Part shown: one piece after another, positions 1-8,415 of the stretch | Layout: each line of letters opens with the position of its first letter | How positions within the stretch are numbered: position 1 is the stretch's first letter | Source of the DNA: Rubrobacter marinus | Lineage (GTDB): Bacteria > Actinomycetota > Rubrobacteria > Rubrobacterales > Rubrobacteraceae | Assembly: GCF_011492965.1 (NCBI RefSeq) | Contig: NZ_CP045121.1 | Location: 434,001-498,000 of the forward strand | Length of the DNA stretch: 64,000 nt | Direction of reading: 5' to 3' | Translations under genes and position numbers: made by a program | The notes under the pieces: model-generated | What the model was told of the DNA's origin: nothing | Seen by the model: only the letters and a program-made list of their open reading frames with translations | The model's database searches: none

Positions 1-2
1 CC

Positions 3-950
3 GACCTGCGTCCCTTCGCCCAGGAGTGGATGGAGGAGCTGGTGAGGGTCGGCTACCACGGCATGGAGGAGTCGATGAGCCTGCCCCTCAAGCAGCAGGC
101 GGGCGACCTCTCCGCGGTCCCGAAGCCCCTGCCGCTCTACGAGGAGGCCTACCCCGTGCGCATCGGCGAGGCAGGGAAGGTCTACTGGCTGCAGCTCGAC
201 GCGGGCCGCTCCGAGCGCGGCTACGGGGAGATAGCCGTCTCCGACGAGCCCCTGCGCTCCGACAGGGCCATCTTCGCCGCGATGACCTCCCTCGAAGGGC
301 GAACCTTCGACACGGAGAAGTTGCGCCGGGTCTTGCCCGGAATCATGCCCTCCTACGGCGAGTCCTTCTGGGACCGCTGGATGGCGGTCCTCGGCGCCAG
401 GGGCGCCCCCACGGGCCTCGCAGAAGACCTGGAGTCCCTCCGCTACCACGCAGCCCTCGACTACGTCCTCGCCGTCCTCCGTTACCACCGCCCCGGCTTC
501 GACGATCTGCCCCTCCAAGAGAGGACGGCCCTCGTCGTCGAAACCTGCTCCTACGTTAACGCCTACCTCGAAGGGTTGCGCAAGCTCATGTCCTTCGTCG
601 AGTACGGCACGCCGGGTCGGCGCATACCGCCCGCAGCCACCAGGCTCATAAACCGCGACATAAAGGCCGCCGTCCTCAAGGACGTCGAGGGCCTGACCTA
701 CCGCGAGATCGGCCGCGAGCTCGGCGTTCCTCCTCCCGACGACATCGCCCACAAGGGCGACCACCCCACCGTTCGCAAGATGGTCCGGCGTGCGAGGTCG
801 GTCCTCAAGGGGGCTCTGGGCGCGGAAGGCTGGGAGGCGCAGGCCCAGATCATGAAGGTCAGGGCGGCGCGCCGTCTCTCCGACACCGATGCCGAGCGTC
901 CCGAGGAGGAGCGTCCCCGTGACGAGAAAGGCGAGCCCGGCATAGCCTGA
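3..950 (+). CDS. Hypothetical protein with C-terminal sigma/HTH-like segment (5' end off window)
   Basis: The frame is open to the left edge; the first ATG is at 30, but codons upstream of it read naturally, so the start is probably outside the window. I do not recognise the N-terminal 200 residues. The segment LTYREIGRELGVP, followed by a basic stretch (KMVRRARSVLK), resembles the helix-turn-helix of sigma-70 region 4 or similar DNA-binding proteins. The last 35 residues are charged and probably disordered. It lies just upstream of a MerR-like gene and a primase, so a regulator of the element is plausible, but no function is shown. Confidence 0.6.
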   Translation, partial: DLRPFAQEWMEELVRVGYHGMEESMSLPLKQQAGDLSAVPKPLPLYEEAYPVRIGEAGKVYWLQLDAGRSERGYGEIAVSDEPLRSDRAIFAAMTSLEGRTFDTEKLRRVLPGIMPSYGESFWDRWMAVLGARGAPTGLAEDLESLRYHAALDYVLAVLRYHRPGFDDLPLQERTALVVETCSYVNAYLEGLRKLMSFVEYGTPGRRIPPAATRLINRDIKAAVLKDVEGLTYREIGRELGVPPPDDIAHKGDHPTVRKMVRRARSVLKGALGAEGWEAQAQIMKVRAARRLSDTDAERPEEERPRDEKGEPGIA

Positions 951-1028
951 ACCCGCGCTTTACCCCGGAATTCGGCGACCCTTCGGATTCCGGTACTCCG
1001 GCCGCACCCCCTCCCGTACCTTCGTCGC

Positions 1029-1244
1029 ATGGACGAAAAGGACGCAAAACAGCGCACCACCTACAGAACCTCGGAGGTCGCTCGCGAGCTCGGCATTTCC
1101 GTCGAGTGGCTCAGGAAGGGCGAGGAGCGAGGCTTCTTTCCTCCCGCCCGTCGCGACCCCACGAACGGCCACCGCTACTACACCCGGAAGGACATCGAGC
1201 ACCTGCGCAACCGGCGCACCGCGAGGAACGGCGATGGACGGTAA
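1029..1244 (+). CDS. Small MerR-type helix-turn-helix protein (excisionase-like)
   Basis: A 71-residue protein made almost entirely of one winged-helix domain. TSEVARELGISVEWLRKGEE is the MerR-type HTH, and the wing carries the typical pattern NGHRYYTRKDIEHL. There is no effector domain, so it resembles the excisionase/AlpA-like DNA-binding proteins of integrative elements rather than metal-sensing MerR. It overlaps the next gene by 11 nt and heads a run of overlapping genes ending in the primase. Likely role, by inference: directionality factor or regulator of the element. Confidence 0.75.
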   Translation: MDEKDAKQRTTYRTSEVARELGISVEWLRKGEERGFFPPARRDPTNGHRYYTRKDIEHLRNRRTARNGDGR

Positions 1245-1443
1245 GCCGTCCGGAGCCGGTCCCCTCGCCGTGCGCATCGAGAGACTGGAGCTAGAAGAGC
1301 GGGACGCGGTCCGCAGGCGCGACTGGTCCACCGCCAGGGGCATCGCCCAGGAGCGGGCCGCGCTCAAGGAGGCCCACCACCACGCCCTTGCGAAGCGGGA
1401 GGCGGAGCCCGGCCGCAACTCGCGCGTGGGGAGGAGGGCATGA
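1234..1443 (+). CDS. Small hypothetical protein
   Basis: A 69-residue charged, probably helical protein (IERLELEERDAVRRRDWSTA); the composition suggests a short coiled coil. No family is recognised. It overlaps the MerR-like gene by 11 nt and is overlapped ATGA-fashion by the next gene, which supports translation as part of the operon leading to the primase. Confidence 0.55.
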   Translation: MDGKPSGAGPLAVRIERLELEERDAVRRRDWSTARGIAQERAALKEAHHHALAKREAEPGRNSRVGRRA

Positions 1444-1652
1444 CCACGATCCCCAACACCTCCTCGGCGGAAGGGAGGCCGTACGAACTCGTCGTCTTCG
1501 ACGTCCGAGTCCCCGGCGCCACCGAGCGTCTTGTCTCCGAGCGCGCGGCCTGGCGAGAGGACGCGACCGTAGAGCCGCTCGGCCCCGACCATGCGGCGCT
1601 CATCGTTCGCGCCGGCGGAGCGGCCCGGATGCACAACCGGAGGGCGGCGTGA
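1440..1652 (+). CDS. Small hypothetical protein
   Basis: A 70-residue product whose ATG overlaps the preceding TGA. The middle (YELVVFDVRVPGATERLV, then AALIVRAGG) looks like a small alpha/beta fold, but no motif identifies it. The following primase starts with GTG overlapping its stop, so it is embedded in a translationally coupled operon. Function unknown. Confidence 0.55.
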   Translation: MTTIPNTSSAEGRPYELVVFDVRVPGATERLVSERAAWREDATVEPLGPDHAALIVRAGGAARMHNRRAA

Positions 1653-3871
1653 AGCCTATCGAGCGCGTGTTGGAAGCACTCGATGTCGCCAGAGGCCCCG
1701 TCGGGAATGGCGAGTACCTCGCCCTCTGCCCCGCCCACGACGACCGCAACACACCGAACCTGCGCGTGCGCGAGGCGGAGGACGGTCGCGTGCTTGTCCG
1801 TTGTTTCGCAGGCTGTAAGCAGGACGAGGTCCTCTTCTCCCTCGCGGAGAAGGGCGTCGGCAAGACGGACCTCTTCGCCGGCAACGACGGGGGAGGGGAT
1901 GATGCTACCCCCCGGGATCGCGTGCACGCCTGCACGCTCATGACCTACGCCCTGGCTAAGGACTTGCCCGTCGAGCTCCTCCAAGAGTTCGGGCTCTCCG
2001 ACACACACTACTTGGGCAAACGAGCCGTGAGGATCCCTTATCTCGACGAGGACGGCTCTGAGGTAGCCGTGCGCTTCCGGTTAGCCCTCGAGAAGGGCCC
2101 CAAGGGGGACGATCGCTTCCGCTGGCGCAAGGGGTCTAAGCCCGCGCTATACGGTTTGTGGCGGCTCGGGTATGCCCAGGAGGAAGGCTATGCCTTTCTC
2201 GTCGAGGGCGAGAGCGACTGCCACACCCTCTGGCACCACGGCCTCCCGGCGCTCGGGATGCCGGGCGCGAGCAGCTGGCGCAACGAGTGGGCGGAGCACC
2301 TCGAAGCCGTTGGGAAGGTCTACGTCATGGTCGAGCCCGACACGGGCGGCGAGGCCTTCTGGGAGAGGCTGGCCGCTTCCCCAATCCGCGAGAAGCTCCA
2401 CCGCGTCCAGCTCGACGGGGCGAAGGACGTCTCCGATCTCCACCTGCAATCCCCCGAGCGGTTCGCGCAGCGCCTCGAAGCGGCGCGTTCGGTGACCGTG
2501 GCCTGGCTCGACCTGGCCGAGAGCGAGGCCCAGGAGGCGGCGCGCGAGGCGTGGGCTTCCTGCGAGCCCCTGGCGCTCGCCCCCGACGTCCTGACGGTCT
2601 TCGCCGACGAGCTCGGGCGCCGCGTCGCCGGCGAGTCGCGCACTGCCAAACTTCTTTACCTCGCCCTCACGAGCAGGCTGCTGGAGAAGCCCGTGAGCGT
2701 GGCGGTCAAGGGCCCCTCCTCCGGCGGCAAGACCTACCTCACAGAGCAGGTCCTCTCGTTCTTCCCCGACGCCGCCTACCACGCCCTCACCGCCATGAGC
2801 GAGAAGGCGCTCGCCTACTCCGAGGAGCCCATCAAGCACCGCTTCCTGGTCTTCTTTGAGGCCGAGGGGATGGCGAGCGACTTCGCGACCTACCTCATCC
2901 GCTCTCTCCTCTCCGAGGGCCGCCTGCGCTACGAGTTCGTGGAGAAGACGTCGGAGGGCTTGCGCGTGCGCCTCATAGAGCGCGAGGGCCCGACCGGCCT
3001 GATCGTCACGACCACCGCCGTGAAGCTCCACCCCGAGAACGAGACCCGCCTGATCTCCCTCACCGTCGCCGACACCCAGGAGCAGACCCGCGACGTCCTC
3101 GCGGCCCTCGCCAAGGAAGAGAGGGAGGAGGTGGACCTCACCCCCTGGCACGCCCTCCAGGAGTGGCTCTCGAGTTCCGCCGCCTCCCGCCGTGTCACTG
3201 TCCCCTACGCTCAGGCCCTCGCCCGCATGGTCCCTCCCATAGCCGTCAGGCTCCGGCGGGACTTCGGGGCGGTCCTTAACCTCATCCGTACCCATGCCGT
3301 CCTGCACCAGGCGAGCCGCGAGAAGGACGACCGGGGCCGTGTCGTAGCTACGCTGGACGACTACGCAGGGGTGCGCGCCCTGGTCGCCGATCTCGTCTCC
3401 GAGGGCGTCGAGACGACCGTGCCCCAGGGCGTGCGAGACGCGGTGCACGCGGTCGCACGCCTGCACGCCGAGAAGGCCGAGCCTGTTGCCGTTACGCAGG
3501 TGGCGCAAAAGCTCGGTCTGGACCGCTCCGCCGCTTCCCGCAGGGTCAGGGCGGCCAAAGAGCGCGGCCACCTCCGAGACCTCGAAGACAACCCCCGCAA
3601 GCCTTCCCGCCTCGTCCCCGCCGATCCTTTGCCCGAGGACCTGGAGATCCTGCCGCGCCCGCAAGCGCTCGCCGACGCGCTCGAAGCGTGCAAGCGTGCA
3701 GGCGAAAACGGGGGGATACACAACCCCCCTCCCCCCTCTTCGGAAACTCACGCAGCGGTGGAGGGGGGAGGGGTAGCCATCCCCTCCGAAAACGGCGCAC
3801 GCCTGCACGCCCGTGATAGCGGCCCCGAGGAGCACGCGCCCGACGATGAACGCGAGAGGTTCACGCTGTGA
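1649..3871 (+). CDS. Primase-helicase: CHC2 zinc finger, TOPRIM and P-loop ATPase
   Basis: About 740 residues from a GTG that overlaps the preceding stop. The N-terminus has a primase zinc finger (CPAHDDRNTPNLR, then CFAGC). A TOPRIM-type segment follows near residue 185 (FLVEGESDCHTLWHHGLPAL). The centre has a Walker A (GPSSGGKT, about residue 357) and a Walker B-like FLVFFEAEG. Near residue 620 there is a winged-helix segment (VAQKLGLDRSAASRRVRAAK). This architecture is typical of replication proteins of phages, plasmids and integrative elements, which load on and prime element DNA. The tail is low complexity. It is the largest gene of the replication-type module and is followed GTGA-fashion by a TubC-like gene. 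Confidence 0.85.
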   Translation: MKPIERVLEALDVARGPVGNGEYLALCPAHDDRNTPNLRVREAEDGRVLVRCFAGCKQDEVLFSLAEKGVGKTDLFAGNDGGGDDATPRDRVHACTLMTYALAKDLPVELLQEFGLSDTHYLGKRAVRIPYLDEDGSEVAVRFRLALEKGPKGDDRFRWRKGSKPALYGLWRLGYAQEEGYAFLVEGESDCHTLWHHGLPALGMPGASSWRNEWAEHLEAVGKVYVMVEPDTGGEAFWERLAASPIREKLHRVQLDGAKDVSDLHLQSPERFAQRLEAARSVTVAWLDLAESEAQEAAREAWASCEPLALAPDVLTVFADELGRRVAGESRTAKLLYLALTSRLLEKPVSVAVKGPSSGGKTYLTEQVLSFFPDAAYHALTAMSEKALAYSEEPIKHRFLVFFEAEGMASDFATYLIRSLLSEGRLRYEFVEKTSEGLRVRLIEREGPTGLIVTTTAVKLHPENETRLISLTVADTQEQTRDVLAALAKEEREEVDLTPWHALQEWLSSSAASRRVTVPYAQALARMVPPIAVRLRRDFGAVLNLIRTHAVLHQASREKDDRGRVVATLDDYAGVRALVADLVSEGVETTVPQGVRDAVHAVARLHAEKAEPVAVTQVAQKLGLDRSAASRRVRAAKERGHLRDLEDNPRKPSRLVPADPLPEDLEILPRPQALADALEACKRAGENGGIHNPPPPSSETHAAVEGGGVAIPSENGARLHARDSGPEEHAPDDERERFTL

Positions 3872-4218
3872 CGGCTGCCCGCGCCCTCCTCGAGGACTTG
3901 AGGGAGCGCGGCGTGCGCCTCGAGGCGGACGGCCTCTCCCTGCGCGTGGATGCGCCGAAAGGTGCCCTGACCGGAGCGTTCAGGCAGAGCCTCGCCGAGA
4001 ACAAAGCCCAGCTTCTCAAGCTCCTGCATTGGGAGAGTAAGAGGCTGGAGGAGGCCGACAGGCGGGGGCTCGTGATCCGGTGGAGCAAGGAGCCCGGCTG
4101 GATCGCCCTGCACGACCCCACCACCGGCGAGTGGCACGAGGTCAAGGCCTCCGAGTGCCTTCCGAGCGTCGTGGAGTCGGCCAAGGCCTACCGGCGGCGG
4201 GGGAGGGACGAGCGGTGA
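3868..4218 (+). CDS. TubC N-terminal docking-like small protein
   Basis: A 116-residue protein whose first 50 residues (LLEDLRERGVRLEADG, LRVDAPKGALT, LAENKAQLLKLL) match the pattern of the TubC N-terminal docking domain. That domain is common beside primases in actinobacterial elements as well as in NRPS/PKS lines. The remainder (GLVIRWSKEPGWIALHDPTTGEWHEV) is a short beta-rich tail. It overlaps the primase by 4 nt (GTGA). No biosynthetic cluster is present, so a docking or adaptor role to the primase is the more reasonable inference. Confidence 0.65.
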   Translation: MTAARALLEDLRERGVRLEADGLSLRVDAPKGALTGAFRQSLAENKAQLLKLLHWESKRLEEADRRGLVIRWSKEPGWIALHDPTTGEWHEVKASECLPSVVESAKAYRRRGRDER

Positions 4219-4475
4219 GCGAGTACGTAGGCGCTGCCCGATCCTTGTACCTGGAGCTCCGCGCCCTTGGCCTCAAGGTGTGGGTCGAGGACGACCCCGA
4301 CGGGGTAGTGCTGGACTACGGCCTGATCGTCGACGGCCTGCGCTCGCTCCCGGAGACGAGCGCCCGGAGCGCGAGGCGGCGCATCCGTCGGCACAAGGAG
4401 GGCCTGGTCCTGCTCCTCCTCGATCGGCGCGACCCCGATCTCGACGCCGTGCGCAGGGAGGGGCAACGTGCATGA
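4215..4475 (+). CDS. Small hypothetical protein
   Basis: An 86-residue product starting at a GTG that overlaps the previous stop (GTGA). The sequence pattern (SLYLELRALGLKVWVEDDPDG, then RRIRRHKEGLVLLLLDRR) parallels the upstream TubC-like protein: a helix, a 'leading to a short strand' motif, and a basic helix ending in a leucine run. It may be a divergent second copy of that domain. No motif gives a function. Confidence 0.5.
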   Translation: MSEYVGAARSLYLELRALGLKVWVEDDPDGVVLDYGLIVDGLRSLPETSARSARRRIRRHKEGLVLLLLDRRDPDLDAVRREGQRA

Positions 4476-4493
4476 AGCAAAAGGGGGCGGAGT

Positions 4494-4536
4494 GGTGTGT
4501 GAGAAACCCCTTATAAGAGAGAAGCTGACACACACC
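4494..4536. repeat. Inverted repeat GGTGTGTG / CACACACC with 27-nt loop
   Basis: Perfect 8-bp arms (4494-4501 and 4529-4536) flank an A+T-richer stretch containing TTATAAG, in the 137-nt gap between the small-gene operon and the membrane protein at 4613. It could be an operator over a promoter or a transcript hairpin. A 14-codon ORF (4472-4516) overlaps it, but nothing supports its translation. Confidence 0.4.
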
Positions 4537-4612
4537 GGCGAGAGGGAGGCGAAACGAGCTGGACTTCGACACCGCATCGAACAACCGGAGGCGGCGCAGA
4601 CAAGACCCCTCG

Positions 4613-5146
4613 TTGGGTAGGACCGGCCGCGACGTTCCAAGGAGCGGGGTACGAGGCGGGGGAAGCGCCGGCGAGGCCTTCAGGATCCCGGCCGGCGCGA
4701 AGAAGGCGGCGATGGTCCACCTGGCAATAGTCGCCTGGCGCGAGGGCCTGCTCGACCCTAAGGACCTCGGCGAGGTGCGGGGAAGGACCGTGGACGAGGC
4801 CGGGCTGCAGCGCGCCCTCTACCGCTCCTCCATCGGCGAGATCGAGCACGTCGTCGGCCCCGCCCTCAAGGGCAAGCGCGTCGTGGTGGAAGGACGCCTC
4901 GCCGGCACGGCCCGCACCGCCTTAGAGCGACTCGGCGCCGAGGTTGAGGAACTGCGCCAGGAGGACGAGAAGCGCTACGTGGACATGACCCCCGCCATCT
5001 TCGTCCTCGCCGCCGTCGCGATGGCCGTGCGCTACGTGAGCCTCGGACTCGACGACCAGAGCCTCTACATCCTCGCGGGCCTGGGCTTCGCCCTCATGTA
5101 CGGCCTGCGCCCGTTCTTCTTCAAGATGCAGCGCCCCAAGGACTAG
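4613..5146 (+). CDS. Hypothetical membrane protein
   Basis: Up to 177 residues from a TTG at 4613; an internal ATG at 4712 would give a 144-residue form, and neither has a strong ribosome binding site. The C-terminal 50 residues hold two hydrophobic segments (PAIFVLAAVAMAVRYVSLGL and a second ending in LRPFFFKMQRPKD). The soluble N-terminal part includes KGKRVVVEGRLAGTARTALE. The stop is followed after 17 nt by the nuclease-fusion gene, so the two may be cotranscribed. No family recognised. Confidence 0.6.
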   Translation: MGRTGRDVPRSGVRGGGSAGEAFRIPAGAKKAAMVHLAIVAWREGLLDPKDLGEVRGRTVDEAGLQRALYRSSIGEIEHVVGPALKGKRVVVEGRLAGTARTALERLGAEVEELRQEDEKRYVDMTPAIFVLAAVAMAVRYVSLGLDDQSLYILAGLGFALMYGLRPFFFKMQRPKD

Positions 5147-5163
5147 GGGAAGGGGAGCAGAAG

Positions 5164-6177
5164 CTGAAGGTAGCCACCCACGTCGTCTTCGCCGAGTGCT
5201 GCTGGTTCGCGGCCTCCGCCGTCTTCGACGTCCACTACGAGACCCCCTCGGTTCTTGCCGCGGCCGTCTGCTCCATCCTCCCAGACGCCGACTACCCGAA
5301 GAGTTGGCTCGGCCACCAGCTCGGCGCCCCCTCCCAGTGGCTGCACGAGCGCTTCGGCCACAGGAGCTTCCTCCACTCCTTCGTCGCCCTCCTGTTGGTC
5401 ACCGCCCTGCTGGGGCCCCTGCTCTGGTTCCTCGTGGGCCACCCCGCACCGATGGTCGCCGTCCTCGTCGGCTACGGCTCCCACCTCTTCGCCGACATGA
5501 TGACCTTGGGGGGCGTGCAGCTCTTCTGGCCGAGCAGAGTCATCGCCGTCTTCCCCGGTCGCGACGAGTACCGGGTGGTGTCGGGCGGCAACTCCGAGAG
5601 GGTCTTCGTCGCCGTCGCGCTCGTCCTCGCGCTCCTCTTCTACCCGGTCAGCCGCGCGGGCTTCGACGGCCTGCTGCACCGCATGGCGGGATCGGACGCC
5701 CTCTACGGCGAGGTCGTCTCCGTAACCGACGGCGACACGGTAGAGGTCAGGGCGCAGAACCTCACCACGCAGGTTAGGCTGATAGGCGTGGACACCCCCG
5801 AGACGGTCGACCCCGAGGGGCCCATCGGCTGCTTCGGCCCCGAGGCCTCCGAGCACACCAAGCGCGTCCTCCGCGAGCCCCAGACCGACGCCGAGGGCGA
5901 CGTCCTGCGGCCGGGCCGGCTGGTGAGGCTGGAGATCCCCCGCATAGGGGACTCCGAGGACGCCTACGGGAGGACCCTCGCGTACGTGTGGCTCGACGCG
6001 GACGGGGAGGGCGGGGAGTACGAGCACCTCTTCAACGAGGACCTCCTGGAACTGGGGCTCGCCCGCACGACGACCTTCTCCCACGAGTACCGCCGCGAGT
6101 TCGAGCGGGCGATGGAAGAGGCGAAGGGAGAGGGCGCGGGCCTGTGGGGCGCGTGTCCTACGGTAGAGAATTATTGA
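5164..6177 (+). CDS. DUF457-type membrane metal-hydrolase fused to thermonuclease (SNase) domain
   Basis: The frame is coherent from a CTG at 5164 (KVATHVVFAECC...), 7 nt after a purine-rich GGAAGGGGAG; starting at the TTG at 5395 would remove conserved sequence. The N-terminal half shows the YdjM/DUF457 pattern: an early His (ATHVV), LPDADYPKS, GHRSFLHS, GYGSHLFADMMT, and several hydrophobic segments. From about residue 180 comes an SNase domain: VVSVTDGDTVEV, VRLIGVDTPE, AYGRTLAYVWL, EYEHLFNEDLLELGLAR and GLWGAC, matching the staphylococcal nuclease order with Asp, Arg and Glu positions kept. The fusion would tether a Ca-dependent nuclease to the membrane, with the active site probably outside. 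A CTG start is unusual; about 337 residues. Confidence 0.75.
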   Translation: MKVATHVVFAECCWFAASAVFDVHYETPSVLAAAVCSILPDADYPKSWLGHQLGAPSQWLHERFGHRSFLHSFVALLLVTALLGPLLWFLVGHPAPMVAVLVGYGSHLFADMMTLGGVQLFWPSRVIAVFPGRDEYRVVSGGNSERVFVAVALVLALLFYPVSRAGFDGLLHRMAGSDALYGEVVSVTDGDTVEVRAQNLTTQVRLIGVDTPETVDPEGPIGCFGPEASEHTKRVLREPQTDAEGDVLRPGRLVRLEIPRIGDSEDAYGRTLAYVWLDADGEGGEYEHLFNEDLLELGLARTTTFSHEYRREFERAMEEAKGEGAGLWGACPTVENY

Positions 6178-6251
6178 GCGCAGGAGTCGCAGGCCGAGAG
6201 CCGGCGCCTGGATGCCGTCGTCGAAGACAACCCAAAGGCGCCGGGCTTATA

Positions 6252-6283
6252 CTATTAACGAATATGCACTGTTTAGTTAATAG
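6252..6283. promoter_or_regulatory. Inverted repeat CTATTAAC / GTTAATAG upstream of fic
   Basis: Perfect 8-bp arms at 6252-6259 and 6276-6283, 16 nt apart, in the only strongly A+T-rich stretch before the Fic gene (start 6305). The Fic protein has its own C-terminal winged helix, so autoregulation at this dyad is a reasonable inference. Confidence 0.5.
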
Positions 6284-6304
6284 CCGCAAGGCTTATTCAC
6301 ACCG

Positions 6305-7480
6305 GTGAGGATAGCGATGAAGCGTGGAGCTACCGGGGAGTACGAGATCACCGCCATGGGTGGCGAGGCCGTGCGTGCCTTCGTGCCCGCGCCGCTGCCG
6401 CCCGACCCGCCGCTCGAACTCCTTGGCGAGCGCCAGCGCTTGCTCGAGCGGGCCTTGCTCGCCTGCGGGCGGCTGGACGGCGTCACCGCCCTGCTGCCCG
6501 ACCCCGACCTGTTCCTCTACGCCTACGTCCGGCGCGAGGCGGTACTCTCCAGCCAGATCGAGGGGACGCAATCCTCCCTGTCCGACCTGCTGCTCTTCGA
6601 ACTCGACGAGGCGCCGGGCGTACCCCTCGACGACGTGGTGGAGGTCTCGAACTACGTCGCCGCGCTCGAACACGGCATGGCCCGTCTGCGCGAGGACTTC
6701 CCCCTCTCCAACCGCCTGCTGCGCGAGGTGCACGAGAAGCTGCTCGTGCGCGGACGCGGCGCTGACAAGCAGCCCGGCGAGTTCCGCCGCAGCCAGAACT
6801 GGATCGGCGGCACCCGTCCCGGCAACGCCCAGTTCGTGCCGCCCCCGCCGCAGCTCGTCGAAGATTGCATGGCGTCGCTCGAGCGCGCCATCCACGCCGC
6901 AGACGACGGCCTGCCGGCGCTCGTCAAAGCCGCGCTCGCCCACGCGCAGTTCGAGACCATCCACCCCTTCCTGGACGGCAACGGCCGCGTCGGAAGGCTC
7001 CTGATCTCGCTCATGCTCTTCGACGCCGGGGTGCTCGGCCAGCCGCTCCTGTACCTCAGCTACTACTTCAAGCAGCATCGCGCCGAGTATTACCGACTGC
7101 TCGACACCGTGCGCGCCGAGGGCGACTGGGAGTCGTGGCTCGACTTCTTCCTGGAAGGAGTAGCGAGCACCGCAGGGGCGGCCGTGGACACCGCGCATCG
7201 GTTGCTCGCGCTCTTTCGCGACGACGCCGCCCGCGTGCAGACGCTCGGCCGCGCCGCGGCCAACGCCTTGCGGGTCTTCGACGCGCTTCGCGACCGGCCC
7301 CTCGCCACCCTGAACGACCTCACCGAACGCACCGGGGCCAGCTACCCCACCGTCTCCCGCGCGGTCGACGCGCTGGAGAACCTCGGCATCGTGCGCGAAA
7401 TCACCGGCCGCAAGCGCGAGCGGGTGTTCGCCTACGCGCGTTACCTCGCCATCCTCAACGAAGGGACGGAGCCGCTGTAA
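6305..7480 (+). CDS. Fic family protein with N-terminal inhibitory motif and C-terminal winged helix
   Basis: 391 residues from a GTG. The Fic core motif HPFLDGNGRVGR (about residue 220) is complete, including the catalytic His, so AMP-transfer (or similar) to a hydroxyl on a target protein is expected. An inhibitory (S/T)xxxE(G/N) motif occurs upstream as SSQIEGT (about residue 80), making it a self-inhibited class II Fic. The C-terminus (LTERTGASYPTVSRAVDALENLGIVREI) is a wHTH, as in stand-alone regulatory Fic proteins. It is flanked upstream by an inverted repeat and stands alone between the nuclease fusion and the defence island. Confidence 0.9.
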   Translation: MRIAMKRGATGEYEITAMGGEAVRAFVPAPLPPDPPLELLGERQRLLERALLACGRLDGVTALLPDPDLFLYAYVRREAVLSSQIEGTQSSLSDLLLFELDEAPGVPLDDVVEVSNYVAALEHGMARLREDFPLSNRLLREVHEKLLVRGRGADKQPGEFRRSQNWIGGTRPGNAQFVPPPPQLVEDCMASLERAIHAADDGLPALVKAALAHAQFETIHPFLDGNGRVGRLLISLMLFDAGVLGQPLLYLSYYFKQHRAEYYRLLDTVRAEGDWESWLDFFLEGVASTAGAAVDTAHRLLALFRDDAARVQTLGRAAANALRVFDALRDRPLATLNDLTERTGASYPTVSRAVDALENLGIVREITGRKRERVFAYARYLAILNEGTEPL

Positions 7481-7608
7481 AGAAGGTTTACGTGATGGTG
7501 TGCTATCGCAGACGTGTCGGGAAGTTCGATCGCTGCCGCAAACCTCGTCGTTGCGCAAAGGTTCGGGGTGCCGCGAATCACACGGCACCCCGGCGTAGAA
7601 GCTAACGG

Positions 7609-7905
7609 TTAGCGGCAGGCCCCGGAGAAACAGCAGATCCGCGCCGAGGGATCGGAAACGGCCTCCTCCGAGAACACGCCTCCGGAAAGGGCTTGCCCGA
7701 TGGCGGAGGCGACGTTGGCAGCACGGGTCACCTCGATTACAGAGCCCTCCACCGCGGCGACGAGGACGACGGCGACGAAGAGCAGGGCCAAGAGCACGGT
7801 CAGGAGGGCCAGGGCAACCGCGGTGGCGTTGAGGACGGGCCGGGCGACTCGGCGATCGAACGCGGCGCGCTCCTCTGGGGCGCACACCCCTACCGCCTCC
7901 AACAC
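7609..7905 (-). CDS. Small putative membrane protein
   Basis: 98 residues from a TTG inside the end of the upstream minus-strand gene. One strong hydrophobic stretch (ATAVALALLTVLLALLFVAV) follows a charged N-terminus (CAPEERAAFDRRVARP). The C-terminus contains CCFSGACR. No family recognised. Overlap with its neighbour suggests translational coupling. The high-GC context means a spurious frame cannot be excluded. Confidence 0.4.
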   Translation of the reverse strand: MLEAVGVCAPEERAAFDRRVARPVLNATAVALALLTVLLALLFVAVVLVAAVEGSVIEVTRAANVASAIGQALSGGVFSEEAVSDPSARICCFSGACR

Positions 7906-8117
7906 ACGATCCAGCAGCCGCGCGCCTGCACCGGCTCGGGGCTCGCGTCCTCCGCCCTCGGCGGCGGGGAACCGTCAGCGTCGGCTGAGCCGCTGGCGGT
8001 GGAGGTGGGCTGGACGGTGGTCGACGTCGTGGCGGTGACGGTCGCGGTCAGGGCCAGGGCGAGCAGCATGACGGCGACCGTCACGAGCGCCATGAGCATC
8101 CGGGGGACGTGAATCAA
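7890..8117 (-). CDS. Small putative secreted or anchored protein
   Basis: 75 residues from a TTG preceded by AAGGAG 8 nt upstream on the minus strand. The N-terminus (RMLMALVTVAVMLLALALTA) reads as a signal or anchor helix, followed by a Thr/Ser/Pro-rich linker and a short Cys-containing tail (GCWIVCWRR). It overlaps the next minus-strand ORF. Function unknown; the good ribosome binding site and signal-like start are the support. Confidence 0.45.
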   Translation of the reverse strand: MIHVPRMLMALVTVAVMLLALALTATVTATTSTTVQPTSTASGSADADGSPPPRAEDASPEPVQARGCWIVCWRR

Positions 8118-8373
8118 CGCGGGGTCTCCTTTCGGGGTCTCCTTCCCGAGGTGGGTACTGCCGCAACCGTACGGGTTGCCGTGCCCGCTCCACACGTCCT
8201 ATAGGGCGGGCCGAAAAAGAAACGTAGGGGCCGGTACCTAAGCGGTCGGGGTGGATGTCCCCTCTGCGGCTTACTCGTGGCGGCACCGAGCCCTTAGAGG
8301 CGGGCTACAGACGTCTACGCCACGGCCCCCCGTCTGATAGACGAGCTTCTTGCAGCTCACCGGCTGTGAGTCG

Positions 8374-8403
8374 TTGACCAGCTTGCGGGAGTCGCGCACA
8401 ATA
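8374..8403 (+). promoter_or_regulatory. Promoter candidate for the defence island
   Basis: TTGACC (8374-8379), an 18-nt spacer and ACAATA (8398-8403). It is the best sigma-70-like pair in the 461-nt gap (8118-8578) between the divergent small membrane genes and the DUF1156 methyltransferase. The gap otherwise holds a G-rich tandem repeat and no convincing gene. Confidence 0.5.
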
Positions 8404-8415
8404 GACCATAGAGGT

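Noticed and set aside
2147..3835. 562-codon minus-strand frame opposite the primase-helicase
   Set aside because: Composition (Gly/Arg/Val/Glu-rich, no motif) is that of a high-GC shadow; the plus strand encodes recognisable zinc-finger, TOPRIM and P-loop motifs.
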